From UBA1724 sp051884615 (GTDB lineage Bacteria > Verrucomicrobiota > Lentisphaeria > Oligosphaerales > Oligosphaeraceae): a stretch of 64,000 nt of DNA. Positions 36,156 through 44,587 of this stretch are shown here, piece by piece. The notes under the pieces are model-generated. The model saw only the letters and a program-made list of their open reading frames with translations. It ran no database searches and was not told where the DNA came from. The DNA lies in assembly GCA_051884615.1 (NCBI GenBank), contig JBJEVT010000010.1, positions 7,644 to 71,643 of the forward strand, given 5' to 3'. Each line of letters begins with the position of its first letter. The first letter of the stretch is position 1. The translations under genes were made by a program, and so were the position numbers.

Positions 36156-38492
36156 TTACGGATTCTTCCGGGCGTATTGGTCCAGCAGGGCGGCCAGGCG
36201 GAGCTTCTTCGCCTGGACCAGAGCGGGATTGGTGGTCCAGCTGGTCAGATCCCGGACCAGCTCGTCCTCCACCTGGAGTTCCTTGGCGGCGGCGTCGCGC
36301 CAGGCGTCATCCATGGCGTCGGCGTTCTCCAAGGCCTTGGCGAGCAGCTCCAGATACATCCAGTCCTCCGCGCCGTCCCGGATGCTCTTGATGCGGGTGG
36401 TGGGGATGGGGCCGTCGGCGGCGGGATAGAGGAGGCGTCCGTCTCCGGGGAAGTTCTGGAAGGATTCGCCGATCCAGGGGTATTCCAGGATGGGCCCGCC
36501 GGTGACGGGGGTGTCGATCATGCCCTTGAAGACATAGGTGCCGGAGCTGTCCTTCTCGTAGATGCGCCAGACGCTGGTCTGGTAGTAGAGGAAGCACTCG
36601 GCGCCGTATTTCTTCTTCATGAATCCCATGAGGAGCCGGTTGGCGGTGGCGGGGTGTTCCAGGAGGAAGTTGGCGTAGGGCATGGTGGGGGTGCAGCAGA
36701 CGTACCAGCCCACCTTGTCTCCCCGTTCCCGGGCCAGGATGGCGTTGTCCTGGTTGCGTCCGTAGGAGACGGTGAGGGGGATCCAGGCGTCGATCACCTC
36801 GTCCAGCCCGTTTTCCCGTCCGAAGGTGCCGTCATAGAGGGTGGTGTAGGTGGGCACGCCGGGGGCGACCTGCCGGATTTTCAGGAGGGATTCCCGGATC
36901 ATGGGGAACATGTCGGCGGGCTTTTCATCGTAGCAGTAGATGTAGGCGTGGTCGGCGATGCCGGCGTCCGCGCACTTCTGGTAGGCGTCGGCCATCTTCT
37001 GCAGGAAGGCGTCGTCCACCTCCGTGTTGACGAAGCCCAGGTTGAAGTATGGGGAGCCGTGGTCCAGGAGCCATTGGGCGTGGGACACCAGGTTGTCGCG
37101 GTCCGGTCCGAGGTAGATGTCATCGGGCTGGAGCCGGTGGGCGATGAGCATGGATGCCAGATCCTGCCAGTATTTCTCCCGGGCTTCCGCTCCCTGGGGG
37201 AAGGCGGGGGGCACGATGAACTGGACGGGGGAGAAGTAGGGGACTCCCTGGGCCAGGGTGAACTCGTGGACCCGGATGGAGAAGGGGAGGCTCTGCTGCC
37301 CGCCGTCGTCGTAGGTGATCTTCACGGAGCCCTGGTAGAGGCCGGGCTTCTGGTCCTGGGGCACCTGGACATCCAGCCACCAGCTCTGGTAGGTCTTGGC
37401 CTCCATGGAGACGGGGGTCTGGAGATACTCCAGGATGGGATCGGGCCAGTAGCCGATGTAGTCCACCTTGTAGGCGGGATTGGAGGTCAGCACATAGCCC
37501 ACGGGGGCAAGGGTGAGGGCTTCCGCCGGAATGGGGGTTCCATCCTCCATCGCCGGCAGGGTCTCCAGGGTCATCTGGACATTCTGGAGGGGACGGATGG
37601 CGTACGCCACCAGCTGGGCGGATTCGCCCTCGCCCCGGGCCGCCTCGATGGTGTAGGTGTCGGCGTAGGGAGCCAGGAAGGTGTAGAGGTCCCGGAGCAC
37701 CTTCTCCTCGGGCATGCACCAGCGCAGCCCCAGGCCATTGCCCTCCCGCGCCAGGCGCTGGAAGTAGTGGAGATCCAGGCGGGGCAGAATCTTCTTGCCC
37801 ATGGTCCTGAGCTCGTCGGCCTGCTCCAGCTCCGGGGTCTCGGGCATGTTGCCCGCCAGCTCCTGGAAGGCGACGGCGAAGCGGGGCAGCGCGCCCTGGA
37901 GGGCATCCTGTCTCCAGCGCAGGGCGTCCTGGCACTCCTGGGAGATTTCCCGTGCCTGGGCGGCCTCCTCCTCGGGGTCGTTCAGCTCCAGATAGATGTC
38001 GCCCACATAGACGGAATAGGTGGTCTGGGGATGGGAGCAGTAGACGTCGATGTATTTCATCTCGCTGATGTCGTAGCCCTGCAGCTCGCCCATGTCGATC
38101 TGGATCTTGTGGCGGCCCGGGGAGAACTGCAGATTTCCGGTGCCCAGGCTCTTGGTGGAGGAGTCGTTGTAGGTGGCGACCACCAGGCCCACCCGGCACG
38201 CCGCGTCACAGTAGATTTCCAGATTCAGGGTCTTGGCCTTGCGCCAGTCCCGCAGATTCTCCGGCAGCCAGTACTTTCCGGAGGGCCAGCCGTCCGCTCC
38301 TCCCGTGTAGGTGAACTTCACCGTGAGGCCGGATTCCCCGTTGGGCCAGGGAACCTGGGCCATGGCCACGTTCGCCGTGATGCGCCAGTCCAGTTCCGGG
38401 GGGCGGCTGGCCACGCTCTCGTACAGCAACAGCTCGGCGGCGAGAACGGGCAGGGCGCAAAGGGCGAGCAGCAAAAGCAGGGATTTCTTCAT
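36156..38492 (-). CDS. Exported GH123/DUF4091 family protein, paralogue C (first gene of the operon)
   Basis: 778 residues from the ATG at 38492 (MKKSLLLLLALCALPVLA is a clear signal peptide; the open frame extends to 38606 but adds a Pro-rich non-signal stretch). The beta domain, helical linker and GH123-like barrel contain D522-E523 (YIYCYDEKPADMFP), the presumed catalytic pair. The WWLDVQVPQDQKPGLYQG and PDPILEYLQTPVS blocks are shared with A and B. The C-terminus RLAALLDQYARKNP is identical to B. About 200 bp of gene-free sequence upstream should contain the operon promoter, though no convincing -35/-10 pair was found. Confidence 0.8.
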   Translation of the reverse strand: MKKSLLLLLALCALPVLAAELLLYESVASRPPELDWRITANVAMAQVPWPNGESGLTVKFTYTGGADGWPSGKYWLPENLRDWRKAKTLNLEIYCDAACRVGLVVATYNDSSTKSLGTGNLQFSPGRHKIQIDMGELQGYDISEMKYIDVYCSHPQTTYSVYVGDIYLELNDPEEEAAQAREISQECQDALRWRQDALQGALPRFAVAFQELAGNMPETPELEQADELRTMGKKILPRLDLHYFQRLAREGNGLGLRWCMPEEKVLRDLYTFLAPYADTYTIEAARGEGESAQLVAYAIRPLQNVQMTLETLPAMEDGTPIPAEALTLAPVGYVLTSNPAYKVDYIGYWPDPILEYLQTPVSMEAKTYQSWWLDVQVPQDQKPGLYQGSVKITYDDGGQQSLPFSIRVHEFTLAQGVPYFSPVQFIVPPAFPQGAEAREKYWQDLASMLIAHRLQPDDIYLGPDRDNLVSHAQWLLDHGSPYFNLGFVNTEVDDAFLQKMADAYQKCADAGIADHAYIYCYDEKPADMFPMIRESLLKIRQVAPGVPTYTTLYDGTFGRENGLDEVIDAWIPLTVSYGRNQDNAILARERGDKVGWYVCCTPTMPYANFLLEHPATANRLLMGFMKKKYGAECFLYYQTSVWRIYEKDSSGTYVFKGMIDTPVTGGPILEYPWIGESFQNFPGDGRLLYPAADGPIPTTRIKSIRDGAEDWMYLELLAKALENADAMDDAWRDAAAKELQVEDELVRDLTSWTTNPALVQAKKLRLAALLDQYARKNP

Positions 38493-38693
38493 GGGGAATT
38501 GAGGAGGGGGGAGGAAAGCGTTTCCTCGGGGTGGATTGGGTGGGAAAAGGAGCTGCCGCGTCCAGGTCGTTCCAGGGTGTCTGCCAGGAGCGGGCGAGGT
38601 AGACAATGTAGTGTTTCAACGGGGCGGCCGCCAGACCTGCCCGCCTGCGGCGATTCCCGCCGGGAAGGCCGCGGGGAGACGCGCTCCGCGGGG

Positions 38694-39926
38694 TCACCGC
38701 GGCAGGGACTGCCAGCGTTTTTCCAGGGTCCGCAGGGTTTTGTCCACGGTGGGGAAATCCCGATACAGGAAGCCCATGTGGGGGAGGAGGGGGAAGCGCT
38801 CCAGCGCCTGGGCGATCTCCTTCCGCTTCAGCAGGGCGCGCTCCACCCCCAGCACCAGGGGGGATTCGGGGTGCCGGGAGAGCCATTCCAGGCGCTGGGG
38901 CAGCTCCCGGCAATGCCAGCGGTGGAAGAGTTCCAGGAAGAGGAGCCGGGGGGTGTCTTTCCGTTGGAAGATGAAATCGGGAAAGAGGAAGCGCGCCTCC
39001 TCGCCCTGGAGGGGGAGATATTCCTCCCGCAGTTCCCAGGGGCCGTCCTGCCGCCGGAGGGTGTCCTGGAAGAGCCGCACCTCTTCGGGAAGGCATCCGG
39101 CGAAGTGGCGGTAGGGGCATTTGAGGCCGGATTTCTGGTCAAGTTCCAGGAGGGCGTCCCGGCCGCGCCAGGGGAGGTGGACGGAGATGCGCCACTCCGG
39201 CATGGTGCAGAGGGCGGGAAAGAAGAGGGCCAGCTGCAGGCCGTAGCGCTTCCCCTGCTCCAGGATGGCGGCGGGGCCGTCCACGGAGAGGGCGAGGCGG
39301 GTGGGGTCTCCCTCCACGGGACGGATTTCCGCCAGCAGCCGGAAGAAGCGGAGATATTGGCAGAGGCGGCGCAGCTGGGGGGCGTTCTGGGCGCGGAGGG
39401 TGATTTCCAGGGAGCGGCAGCCCAGGAGGAGGGCCTGGACCACGCCGGTGTTGTAGCGGTCCACCAGTTCCCGGGGGGTGGGGGCGTCGAAATCCCGGAG
39501 CACCTGGTTCTCCGGCAGGTCGCCGTAGAGCTGTCCGCTGGCCGCCAGGGGATTTTGGGGATGGAGGGCCTGGAGGCGGCGGGGCCATTCCTCCAGGGCA
39601 GGGAGGGGGGCGTCCCCCGCCAGCCATTGGGCGGAGGTCTGCAGGAGGGGGAGTCGCAGGGCGGGATAGTCGGCCTCGGCGGGGAGGGCGTAGCGGCAGC
39701 GCTCCTCCAGGAGTTTCCGGAGGGCGGCGAAGAGCCTGGGGTTGCCCATCTCCTCCTGGATGGGCTTCAGCATCTCCTCCAGCTCGCCGGCGGTGAGGCC
39801 GTGGCGCCAGGCGTCCTGATAGAGGGCGATGAGCCGTTCCCCCCATTCCCCGGCGTCGGGCGGGGCGAAGCGGGGATGGAGCCTGCCGTTGCGGCAGAGG
39901 GCATGGACGAGGGCGGGGGTCAGCAT
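38694..39926 (-). CDS. DUF790 (Bax1-type) nuclease, partner of XPB helicase
   Basis: 410 residues from ATG 39926, which overlaps the last 7 bp of the helicase gene; the longer frame to 40445 lies inside that helicase gene. The N-terminus LTPALVHALCRNGRLHPRF and the block VDRYNTGVVQALLLGCRSLEI match DUF790. The C-terminal nuclease region reads FLFPDFIFQRKDTPRLLFLELFHRW. In characterised Bax1 proteins this is a PDF...E-[IV]-x-GFWT-x2-Y-x3-K type sequence; here the GFWT/Y/K part is replaced (LFHRWHCRELPQR), so catalysis may be altered. Bax1 nucleases cut DNA bubbles next to XPB, as in nucleotide-excision-type repair. Confidence 0.85.
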   Translation of the reverse strand: MLTPALVHALCRNGRLHPRFAPPDAGEWGERLIALYQDAWRHGLTAGELEEMLKPIQEEMGNPRLFAALRKLLEERCRYALPAEADYPALRLPLLQTSAQWLAGDAPLPALEEWPRRLQALHPQNPLAASGQLYGDLPENQVLRDFDAPTPRELVDRYNTGVVQALLLGCRSLEITLRAQNAPQLRRLCQYLRFFRLLAEIRPVEGDPTRLALSVDGPAAILEQGKRYGLQLALFFPALCTMPEWRISVHLPWRGRDALLELDQKSGLKCPYRHFAGCLPEEVRLFQDTLRRQDGPWELREEYLPLQGEEARFLFPDFIFQRKDTPRLLFLELFHRWHCRELPQRLEWLSRHPESPLVLGVERALLKRKEIAQALERFPLLPHMGFLYRDFPTVDKTLRTLEKRWQSLPR

Positions 39927-41320
39927 GGCGTGGCGGGCTTTCCGTAGGCGGGGTGCATCCTGCGCCGTTCCGCGGTGTAGGTCTCTCCGGTGCCCTGGGT
40001 GACTAGCTCGTAGAGGAGGGCCGTCTTGCCGGGGGAGGGACGCAGGATGCGCCCCAGGCGCTGCACATGCTCCCGCACGGAGCCGGAGCCGGAGACGATG
40101 ATGCCCACGTTGGCGGCGGGCACATCCACTCCCTCGTTCAGCACCCGGCTGGTGACAATGGCGGGGAAATCGCCCTTGCGGAAGCCGTCCAGGAAGGCCA
40201 TGCGCTCCTGGGTGCGGGTGTGGTGGGTGATGACGGGCAGGGCGAAGGCGTTTCCCAGGCGGTAGGCGGTGGCGTTGTCGGCGGTGAAGAGGATGGTGCG
40301 GTCGTGCCGGTGGGCGGCGAGGAGTTGGTGGACCGTGGCGAATTTCTCCCGGGGGGAGCGGGCGATGTGGCGCTGGGTCAGATAGGCCTGGAGGGCCTGG
40401 CGTCCCCCCGGCAGCCGGCTGCAGGCGCGGAGAAAATTCCCCCATCCCCGGGGGGAGCCCAGGGAGATTTCGTTTTCCCGGAGGAAGCCGACGTAGAGTT
40501 CCCGGGCCTCGTGGTAGAGTCGTTCCTCCTCCGGATCCAGGTGGATGGGGAGGGTGAGGGTTTCATAGGGGGCGAGGACCGTCTCGGCGGGCAGATCGGT
40601 GATTTCCTTGCGATAGCAGACGGGGCCCAGCAGCTGGTCGTATTCCTGGTGGAGTCCGTCGGGGCGTTCCGGGGTGGCGGTGAGGCCCAGACGGAAGGGC
40701 GCCAGGCAGCACCGGGCCAGCTGGGAATAGGCGGGGCCGGGAAGATGGTGACATTCGTCCACCACCAGGGTGCCGAAGCGGTTGCCCCAGTGCTCCATGA
40801 CCAGAAGGGCGGAATCGTAGGTGGAGACCGTGATGGGCTGCAGGTCGTGGCTCCCCCCGCCCAGGGTGCCCACGGGACAGCCAAAGGCGCTGCGGAGCTG
40901 GAGAGCCCACTGCGCCAGAAGGTCCAGGGTGGGCACCACCACCAGGGTGGAACGACAGGCGCTTCCGATGGCCAGCTGCGCCAGGAAGGATTTCCCCGTG
41001 CCCGTGGGCAGGACCACCACCCCGCGACATTCCTGGCGCCGCCATGCCTCCAGGGCCTCCCTCTGATAGAACCGGGGCGTGCGGGCGAAGGGGGCGGGGG
41101 GCTCCAGACGAAGGTAGTTCCGCGCCTGGTCGTCGTAGGGCACGCCCTCCCGATGGAGCCGCAGGAGGACATGGGGGTAGGCGGAGGCGCTGGTCCGGAA
41201 GGCCCGCACCCGGGCGTCGTAGCGGCACAGCTCGTTCAGCCGGGCGGGAAGGGGAACGGAGGGGGAGGGGATTCCCTCTCCCAGCAGGAGGGTTCCGTCT
41301 TGGAAGCGCAGGAGCAGCAC
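39920..41320 (-). CDS. XPB-type superfamily 2 DNA helicase
   Basis: 466 residues with a GTG start at 41320, 9 bp after the histidine kinase stop. Helicase motifs: Q-motif-like FYQREAL (84-90), Walker A PTGTGKS (105-111), DECH (188-191), TATP (214-217), a C-terminal RecA domain with ILFTADNATAYRLG, TSRVLNEGVDVP, and motif VI QRLGRILRP. The DECH box plus a directly following DUF790 gene identify the XPB-Bax1 pair known from archaea and scattered bacteria, where XPB opens or translocates along duplex DNA and Bax1 incises. The length is close to archaeal XPB. Confidence 0.9.
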   Translation of the reverse strand: MLLLRFQDGTLLLGEGIPSPSVPLPARLNELCRYDARVRAFRTSASAYPHVLLRLHREGVPYDDQARNYLRLEPPAPFARTPRFYQREALEAWRRQECRGVVVLPTGTGKSFLAQLAIGSACRSTLVVVPTLDLLAQWALQLRSAFGCPVGTLGGGSHDLQPITVSTYDSALLVMEHWGNRFGTLVVDECHHLPGPAYSQLARCCLAPFRLGLTATPERPDGLHQEYDQLLGPVCYRKEITDLPAETVLAPYETLTLPIHLDPEEERLYHEARELYVGFLRENEISLGSPRGWGNFLRACSRLPGGRQALQAYLTQRHIARSPREKFATVHQLLAAHRHDRTILFTADNATAYRLGNAFALPVITHHTRTQERMAFLDGFRKGDFPAIVTSRVLNEGVDVPAANVGIIVSGSGSVREHVQRLGRILRPSPGKTALLYELVTQGTGETYTAERRRMHPAYGKPATPC

Positions 41321-41329
41321 GGGGCGAGG

Positions 41330-43576
41330 TCAGGCGGGAATCGTGACGTCGGATTCCAGGAGCTTGAAGATCCGGGTGAGGGAGTGGATGAAGCCCAGGA
41401 GCATGGTCTGGCCCTCGTCCTTGCGCCCCTCCCGGAAGGCCTCCATGATGGAGACGGTCTTCTCGGAGTGCTCCAGCAGGCCGATGGCGGCCAGCATGCC
41501 CTTGAGGCGGTGGAGCAGCGCCAGGGTCTCCTGGGCGTTGCCCTGCTGGGCGTAGCTGCCCAGGTTGTCCAGCAGGGGGCGCCAGTCCGTCAGGGTCTGG
41601 GCGAGGAGCATCTTGATTTCCCCCAGGGAGAGCTGGTATTGCTCCCGCATGAAATTGTGCATGCGCCGCACGGTGGCCACCTCGGGGGATTCGGCCATTT
41701 CCTGCCGGTCGTCCCGCAGTTCCCGTTCCGGGGCGATGCCCAGGGCGTCGGCGATGCAGAGGAGGAGCTGGTCCCGTTCGAAGGGTTTGGGGATGAAGCC
41801 GGTGGAGCCCGCCCCCAGGGCCTTCTCCACATCCTCCTGGTAGGCGGAGGCGGTGAGGGCCACGATGGCGGTGGTGGCGGCGTCGGGCAGCTTGCGGATT
41901 TCCCGGATGGCGGTGTAGCCGTCCATGATGGGCATTTGGATGTCCATGAAAATCAGGTCGAAGTGCTGCTGGCGGCACAGCTCCAGGGCCTCCCGTCCGT
42001 TTTCGGCGGTGCGGTAGGGGAGTCCCACGGACTGGCAGATGGTCTCCAGGAGGAAGAGATTGGTGAGGGTGTCGTCCACCAGGAGCGCCCAGTGCTTTTT
42101 CAGCTCCGCCCGGGGGAGTTTGACGTGATAGAGGTCGGAGAGATGGACCTGCTCCTCGGGCTTGGAGGGCTGGCAGCGCAGGGTGAAGAAGAAGCAGCTC
42201 CCCTCCCCGGGATTGCTCTTCACCTGGAGGTCGCCCCCCAGCAGCTCCACCAGGGCGTGGGAGATGGTCAGCCCCAGGCCCGTGCCGCCGTAGCGACGGG
42301 CGATGGAGACCCCCGCCTGCTCGTAGGGACGGAACAAATGCTCCTGCTCGCTGTGGGTCATGCCTATGCCGGAATCCCGCACGGCGAAATTCACCTCCAG
42401 ATCCCCGTCGTCCCGCCGGGACACCCGGAGTTCCAGCACCACCTCGCCGTGCTCGGTGAACTTCACCCCGTTGCCCAGGAGATTGTCCAGGACCTGGCGG
42501 AGCAGAGAGGGGTCGGTGCGGAGGAGGAGGGGGCCTTCCCCGGGGAAATCCAGCTGGACCCGGAGGGATTTGCGCCGGGCGGCCTGGCGGGCCAGATCCA
42601 CCCGCTCCTGGGCGAAGGTGCGGAGGTCGAAGGTGACGGGGGAGGGGGCGAGCTTTCCCGCCCGCAGCTTGGTGAAGTCCAGAATCTCGTTGATGACGTG
42701 GGTGAGCCCCTTGGCGCTGGCGTCGATGATGCGGAGATACTGGCGTTGCTGGTCGTTGAGCTGGGTGGCCTGGAGGCTGGAGAGGAACCCCAGCAGCCCG
42801 TTCATGGGCGTCCGGATCTCATGGGACATGGTGGCGATGAAACGCTCCCGGGACTGTGCCTCCTTCCGCACCCGCCGCAGCAGCTCCTCCAGCCCCTGGC
42901 CCAGGAAGGGGTCCTCGCCGGGACCCGGCTGCCGCATCCCGGAGGTGGCGCCCTCCAAGAGCTGGCCGGTGGGCAGGGAGAGATAGTTGCCCAGGGTGCG
43001 CCGCTGGAGCTCCCGCTGTCTCCACAGGGAGAGGGCGGCCCACGCCGCCGCCGCCAGGAGGGGCAGGGGCCACAGGAGGGCAAGGAGGAAGGCGAGCCAG
43101 GGATTGCCGTGGAGGTTTTCCTGGACCTGGAGCAGCCGGGCGTCCGCCTTGGCGAAGAGCTGCTGGAGTTCGTCCAGCTGGCGGGAGTGGTCCCGGGCTT
43201 CCGTGAGGGGGAGCAGTTTCTGGTCCAGCTCCTGGTTGGCCCGGGAGAGTTCCTGCAGGGCGTCCGGGGGGAGGGCGCTACCCATGCGGGAGAGTTCCTG
43301 GAGCCGGTCCGACTGCCGGCTCTGCTCCTCGTTCAGGGTCTCCCGCAGCTGTGCCCGGCGGTCGGTGCGCCCGTTGCGCTGGGCGTCCATGGCCATCTGG
43401 GCAAGCAGCAATTCCTGCCGCCAGCCTTCCTGGAGGCGGGTCAGGGTCAGGGCGGCGCGCCGCCGCTCCGCGGCCCCGGGCACGCGCCAGGCAACCAGAA
43501 GAACCAGCAGCAGGAGATAGGCCAGAAGGCAGGCTAGCCAGATGCGCGCAGTCCTGGAGAGAGGAGGGAGGGGCAT
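41330..43576 (-). CDS. Hybrid sensor histidine kinase with receiver and HPt domains
   Basis: 748 residues from the ATG at 43576; the frame continues to 43690 but that part overlaps a terminator and is Pro/Ser-rich. Two transmembrane helices (about 11-30 and 160-184) flank a coiled periplasmic sensor region. Then HisKA with H252 (TMSHEIRTPMNG), HATPase with DNLLGNGVKF, DSGIGM and GGTGLGL, a receiver domain with phospho-acceptor D545 (FMDIQMP) and K597 region (KPFE), and a C-terminal HPt domain with H689 (LLHRLKG). It is a complete four-step phosphorelay lacking its own output domain. The XPB gene starts 9 bp downstream, so the three genes are probably one transcript. Confidence 0.9.
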   Translation of the reverse strand: MPLPPLSRTARIWLACLLAYLLLLVLLVAWRVPGAAERRRAALTLTRLQEGWRQELLLAQMAMDAQRNGRTDRRAQLRETLNEEQSRQSDRLQELSRMGSALPPDALQELSRANQELDQKLLPLTEARDHSRQLDELQQLFAKADARLLQVQENLHGNPWLAFLLALLWPLPLLAAAAWAALSLWRQRELQRRTLGNYLSLPTGQLLEGATSGMRQPGPGEDPFLGQGLEELLRRVRKEAQSRERFIATMSHEIRTPMNGLLGFLSSLQATQLNDQQRQYLRIIDASAKGLTHVINEILDFTKLRAGKLAPSPVTFDLRTFAQERVDLARQAARRKSLRVQLDFPGEGPLLLRTDPSLLRQVLDNLLGNGVKFTEHGEVVLELRVSRRDDGDLEVNFAVRDSGIGMTHSEQEHLFRPYEQAGVSIARRYGGTGLGLTISHALVELLGGDLQVKSNPGEGSCFFFTLRCQPSKPEEQVHLSDLYHVKLPRAELKKHWALLVDDTLTNLFLLETICQSVGLPYRTAENGREALELCRQQHFDLIFMDIQMPIMDGYTAIREIRKLPDAATTAIVALTASAYQEDVEKALGAGSTGFIPKPFERDQLLLCIADALGIAPERELRDDRQEMAESPEVATVRRMHNFMREQYQLSLGEIKMLLAQTLTDWRPLLDNLGSYAQQGNAQETLALLHRLKGMLAAIGLLEHSEKTVSIMEAFREGRKDEGQTMLLGFIHSLTRIFKLLESDVTIPA

Positions 43577-43820
43577 GGGAGAAGGGCTGGGAAGAGACGG
43601 GAGGAGGGGGAACGAAAACGGGCATCCCCCCGGGGCGAAAGGGCCGTTGGGGGAGTGCCCGCTCTGATGGCTGGAATGGGATGGCGGCACCCCTTTCCCG
43701 GCACCCGGCGGCAGGACGGGGGAGGAGCGGGAGGGCGAGGCGGCGCCCAGGCCCTGGAGGCGGGGACCAGCTCCCCCGCGTGCGGTGCGGGGAGCGGGCC
43801 TCCGGAAGGGCGGGAATACC
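43577..43820. other. Gene-free spacer (244 bp) with terminator
   Basis: GC-rich spacer between the surface-repeat protein stop and the hybrid kinase start; apart from the hairpin at 43615-43661 no gene or promoter was recognised. Confidence 0.5.
43615..43661 (-). terminator. Intrinsic terminator downstream of the surface-repeat gene
   Basis: On the minus strand CGGGCA (43661-43656) and TCCCCC (43654-43649) pair with GGGGGGA and TGCCCG (43631-43619), followed by TTTT (43618-43615) and a T-rich stretch. A long interrupted stem with a T tail, about 160 nt after the surface-repeat stop codon. Confidence 0.6.
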
Positions 43821-44360
43821 CTAGAAGCACATGTTGATGAAGGGGAAGAAGGGAAGGGTGGACTTGGTGGCGATGTTGATCAGGCCGATCTGCACCCCTT
43901 CCAGGAACTCGGTGTAGTTCACCAGACCCACTTCCAGACCCCGGAACTCCAGGGAGGTGTTCACCAGACCCAGCTGGATGCCGCTGGCGCGGCTGTTGGT
44001 GGAGTTCACCGCGCCCACGATGATGCCGCTGGCGGTGTCGGCGAGGTTCACCACGCCCAGCTGCAGGCCGGAGAAGGAACCGCTGTTGCTGTTGAAGAGG
44101 TTCACCTGGAGGGCGGCCACCCGCGCCTCCAGATCGGCGCCCTCTTCCCGGCTGATGGAGACCAGGCCCAGGTCGATGCCGGTGATCTGGCAGTTGCTGC
44201 CGTAGGGCAGATTGAGCTTCAGTCCGGAGATGGTGATTTCCGGGGGGACCAGCTGCAGTTTCGGGGACCAGATGCTCAGCTGGAGGGCGGTGTTGTCGAA
44301 GGCCGGCAGGCTGGCGGCGGCGAAGAGCAGAAGAACAAGGGTCAGGAGGACTTTCTTCAT
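43821..44360 (-). CDS. LA_2272-like surface-repeat protein
   Basis: 179 residues from MKKVLLTL (the frame extends 9 codons further, but this ATG starts a clear signal peptide ending LPAFDN). The second half consists of about six near-periodic repeats of 15-20 residues with the pattern G-(l/i/v)-x-(l/v)-G-(l/v)-V-N, for example GLQLGVVN, GIIVGAVN, GIQLGLVN, GLEVGLVN and GVQIGLIN. This matches the family named LA_2272 surface repeat-containing proteins, probably a small beta-structured envelope protein. Function unknown. Hairpins lie both upstream and downstream, so it appears to be monocistronic. Confidence 0.75.
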   Translation of the reverse strand: MKKVLLTLVLLLFAAASLPAFDNTALQLSIWSPKLQLVPPEITISGLKLNLPYGSNCQITGIDLGLVSISREEGADLEARVAALQVNLFNSNSGSFSGLQLGVVNLADTASGIIVGAVNSTNSRASGIQLGLVNTSLEFRGLEVGLVNYTEFLEGVQIGLINIATKSTLPFFPFINMCF

Positions 44361-44403
44361 TGTGGGAAAGGTTCCGGGAGGTTGCACAGGAAACGAAGGG
44401 AGG

Positions 44404-44435
44404 AAAAAAGGGCGGGAGCGGAAGAACCCCTCCCG
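44404..44435 (-). terminator. Terminator-like hairpin after arsP-like gene / in the leader of the surface-repeat gene
   Basis: Minus-strand CGGGAG (44435-44430) pairs with CTCCCG (44418-44413), then CCC and TTTTTT (44409-44404). It lies about 150 nt after the permease stop and 43 nt before the surface-repeat start. It may terminate the arsR-permease transcript or attenuate the downstream gene. Confidence 0.45.
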
Positions 44436-44587
44436 GCACGCCCCGCATCCCCCCGGTTTCCCCGGGAGAAGGAGAGAAGGAACAGGGCCTGACGGAGGGA
44501 CTCCCTGAAAAAGCCGACACCGCTAAAATTAACCCCCTTTTCCTATTTTGCCCCCCGCCTGACGGCATTTTTACAGAAACGGTCAGT

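Noticed and set aside
29624..36391. Uninterrupted 2,255-codon frame on the plus strand opposite the glycan operon
   Set aside because: It is antisense to four genes with clear signal peptides and family motifs; its translation is low-complexity Gly/Val/Glu-rich text. High GC and third-position C/G bias remove stop codons on the opposite strand.
38493..38606. Extended start of DUF4091 paralogue C at 38606
   Set aside because: It adds 38 Pro-rich residues before an obvious signal peptide; the internal ATG at 38492 is the sensible start.
38560..38625. TTGAAA...TACATT-like boxes upstream of the glycan operon on the minus strand
   Set aside because: The spacing between the boxes is far too short for a sigma-70 promoter and no alternative pair was convincing.
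35901..43537. Long plus-strand frames (1,348 and 1,156 codons) opposite the DUF4091-C, DUF790, XPB and histidine kinase genes
   Set aside because: Same GC-bias artefact; no domain signature, and the antisense genes carry complete catalytic motifs.
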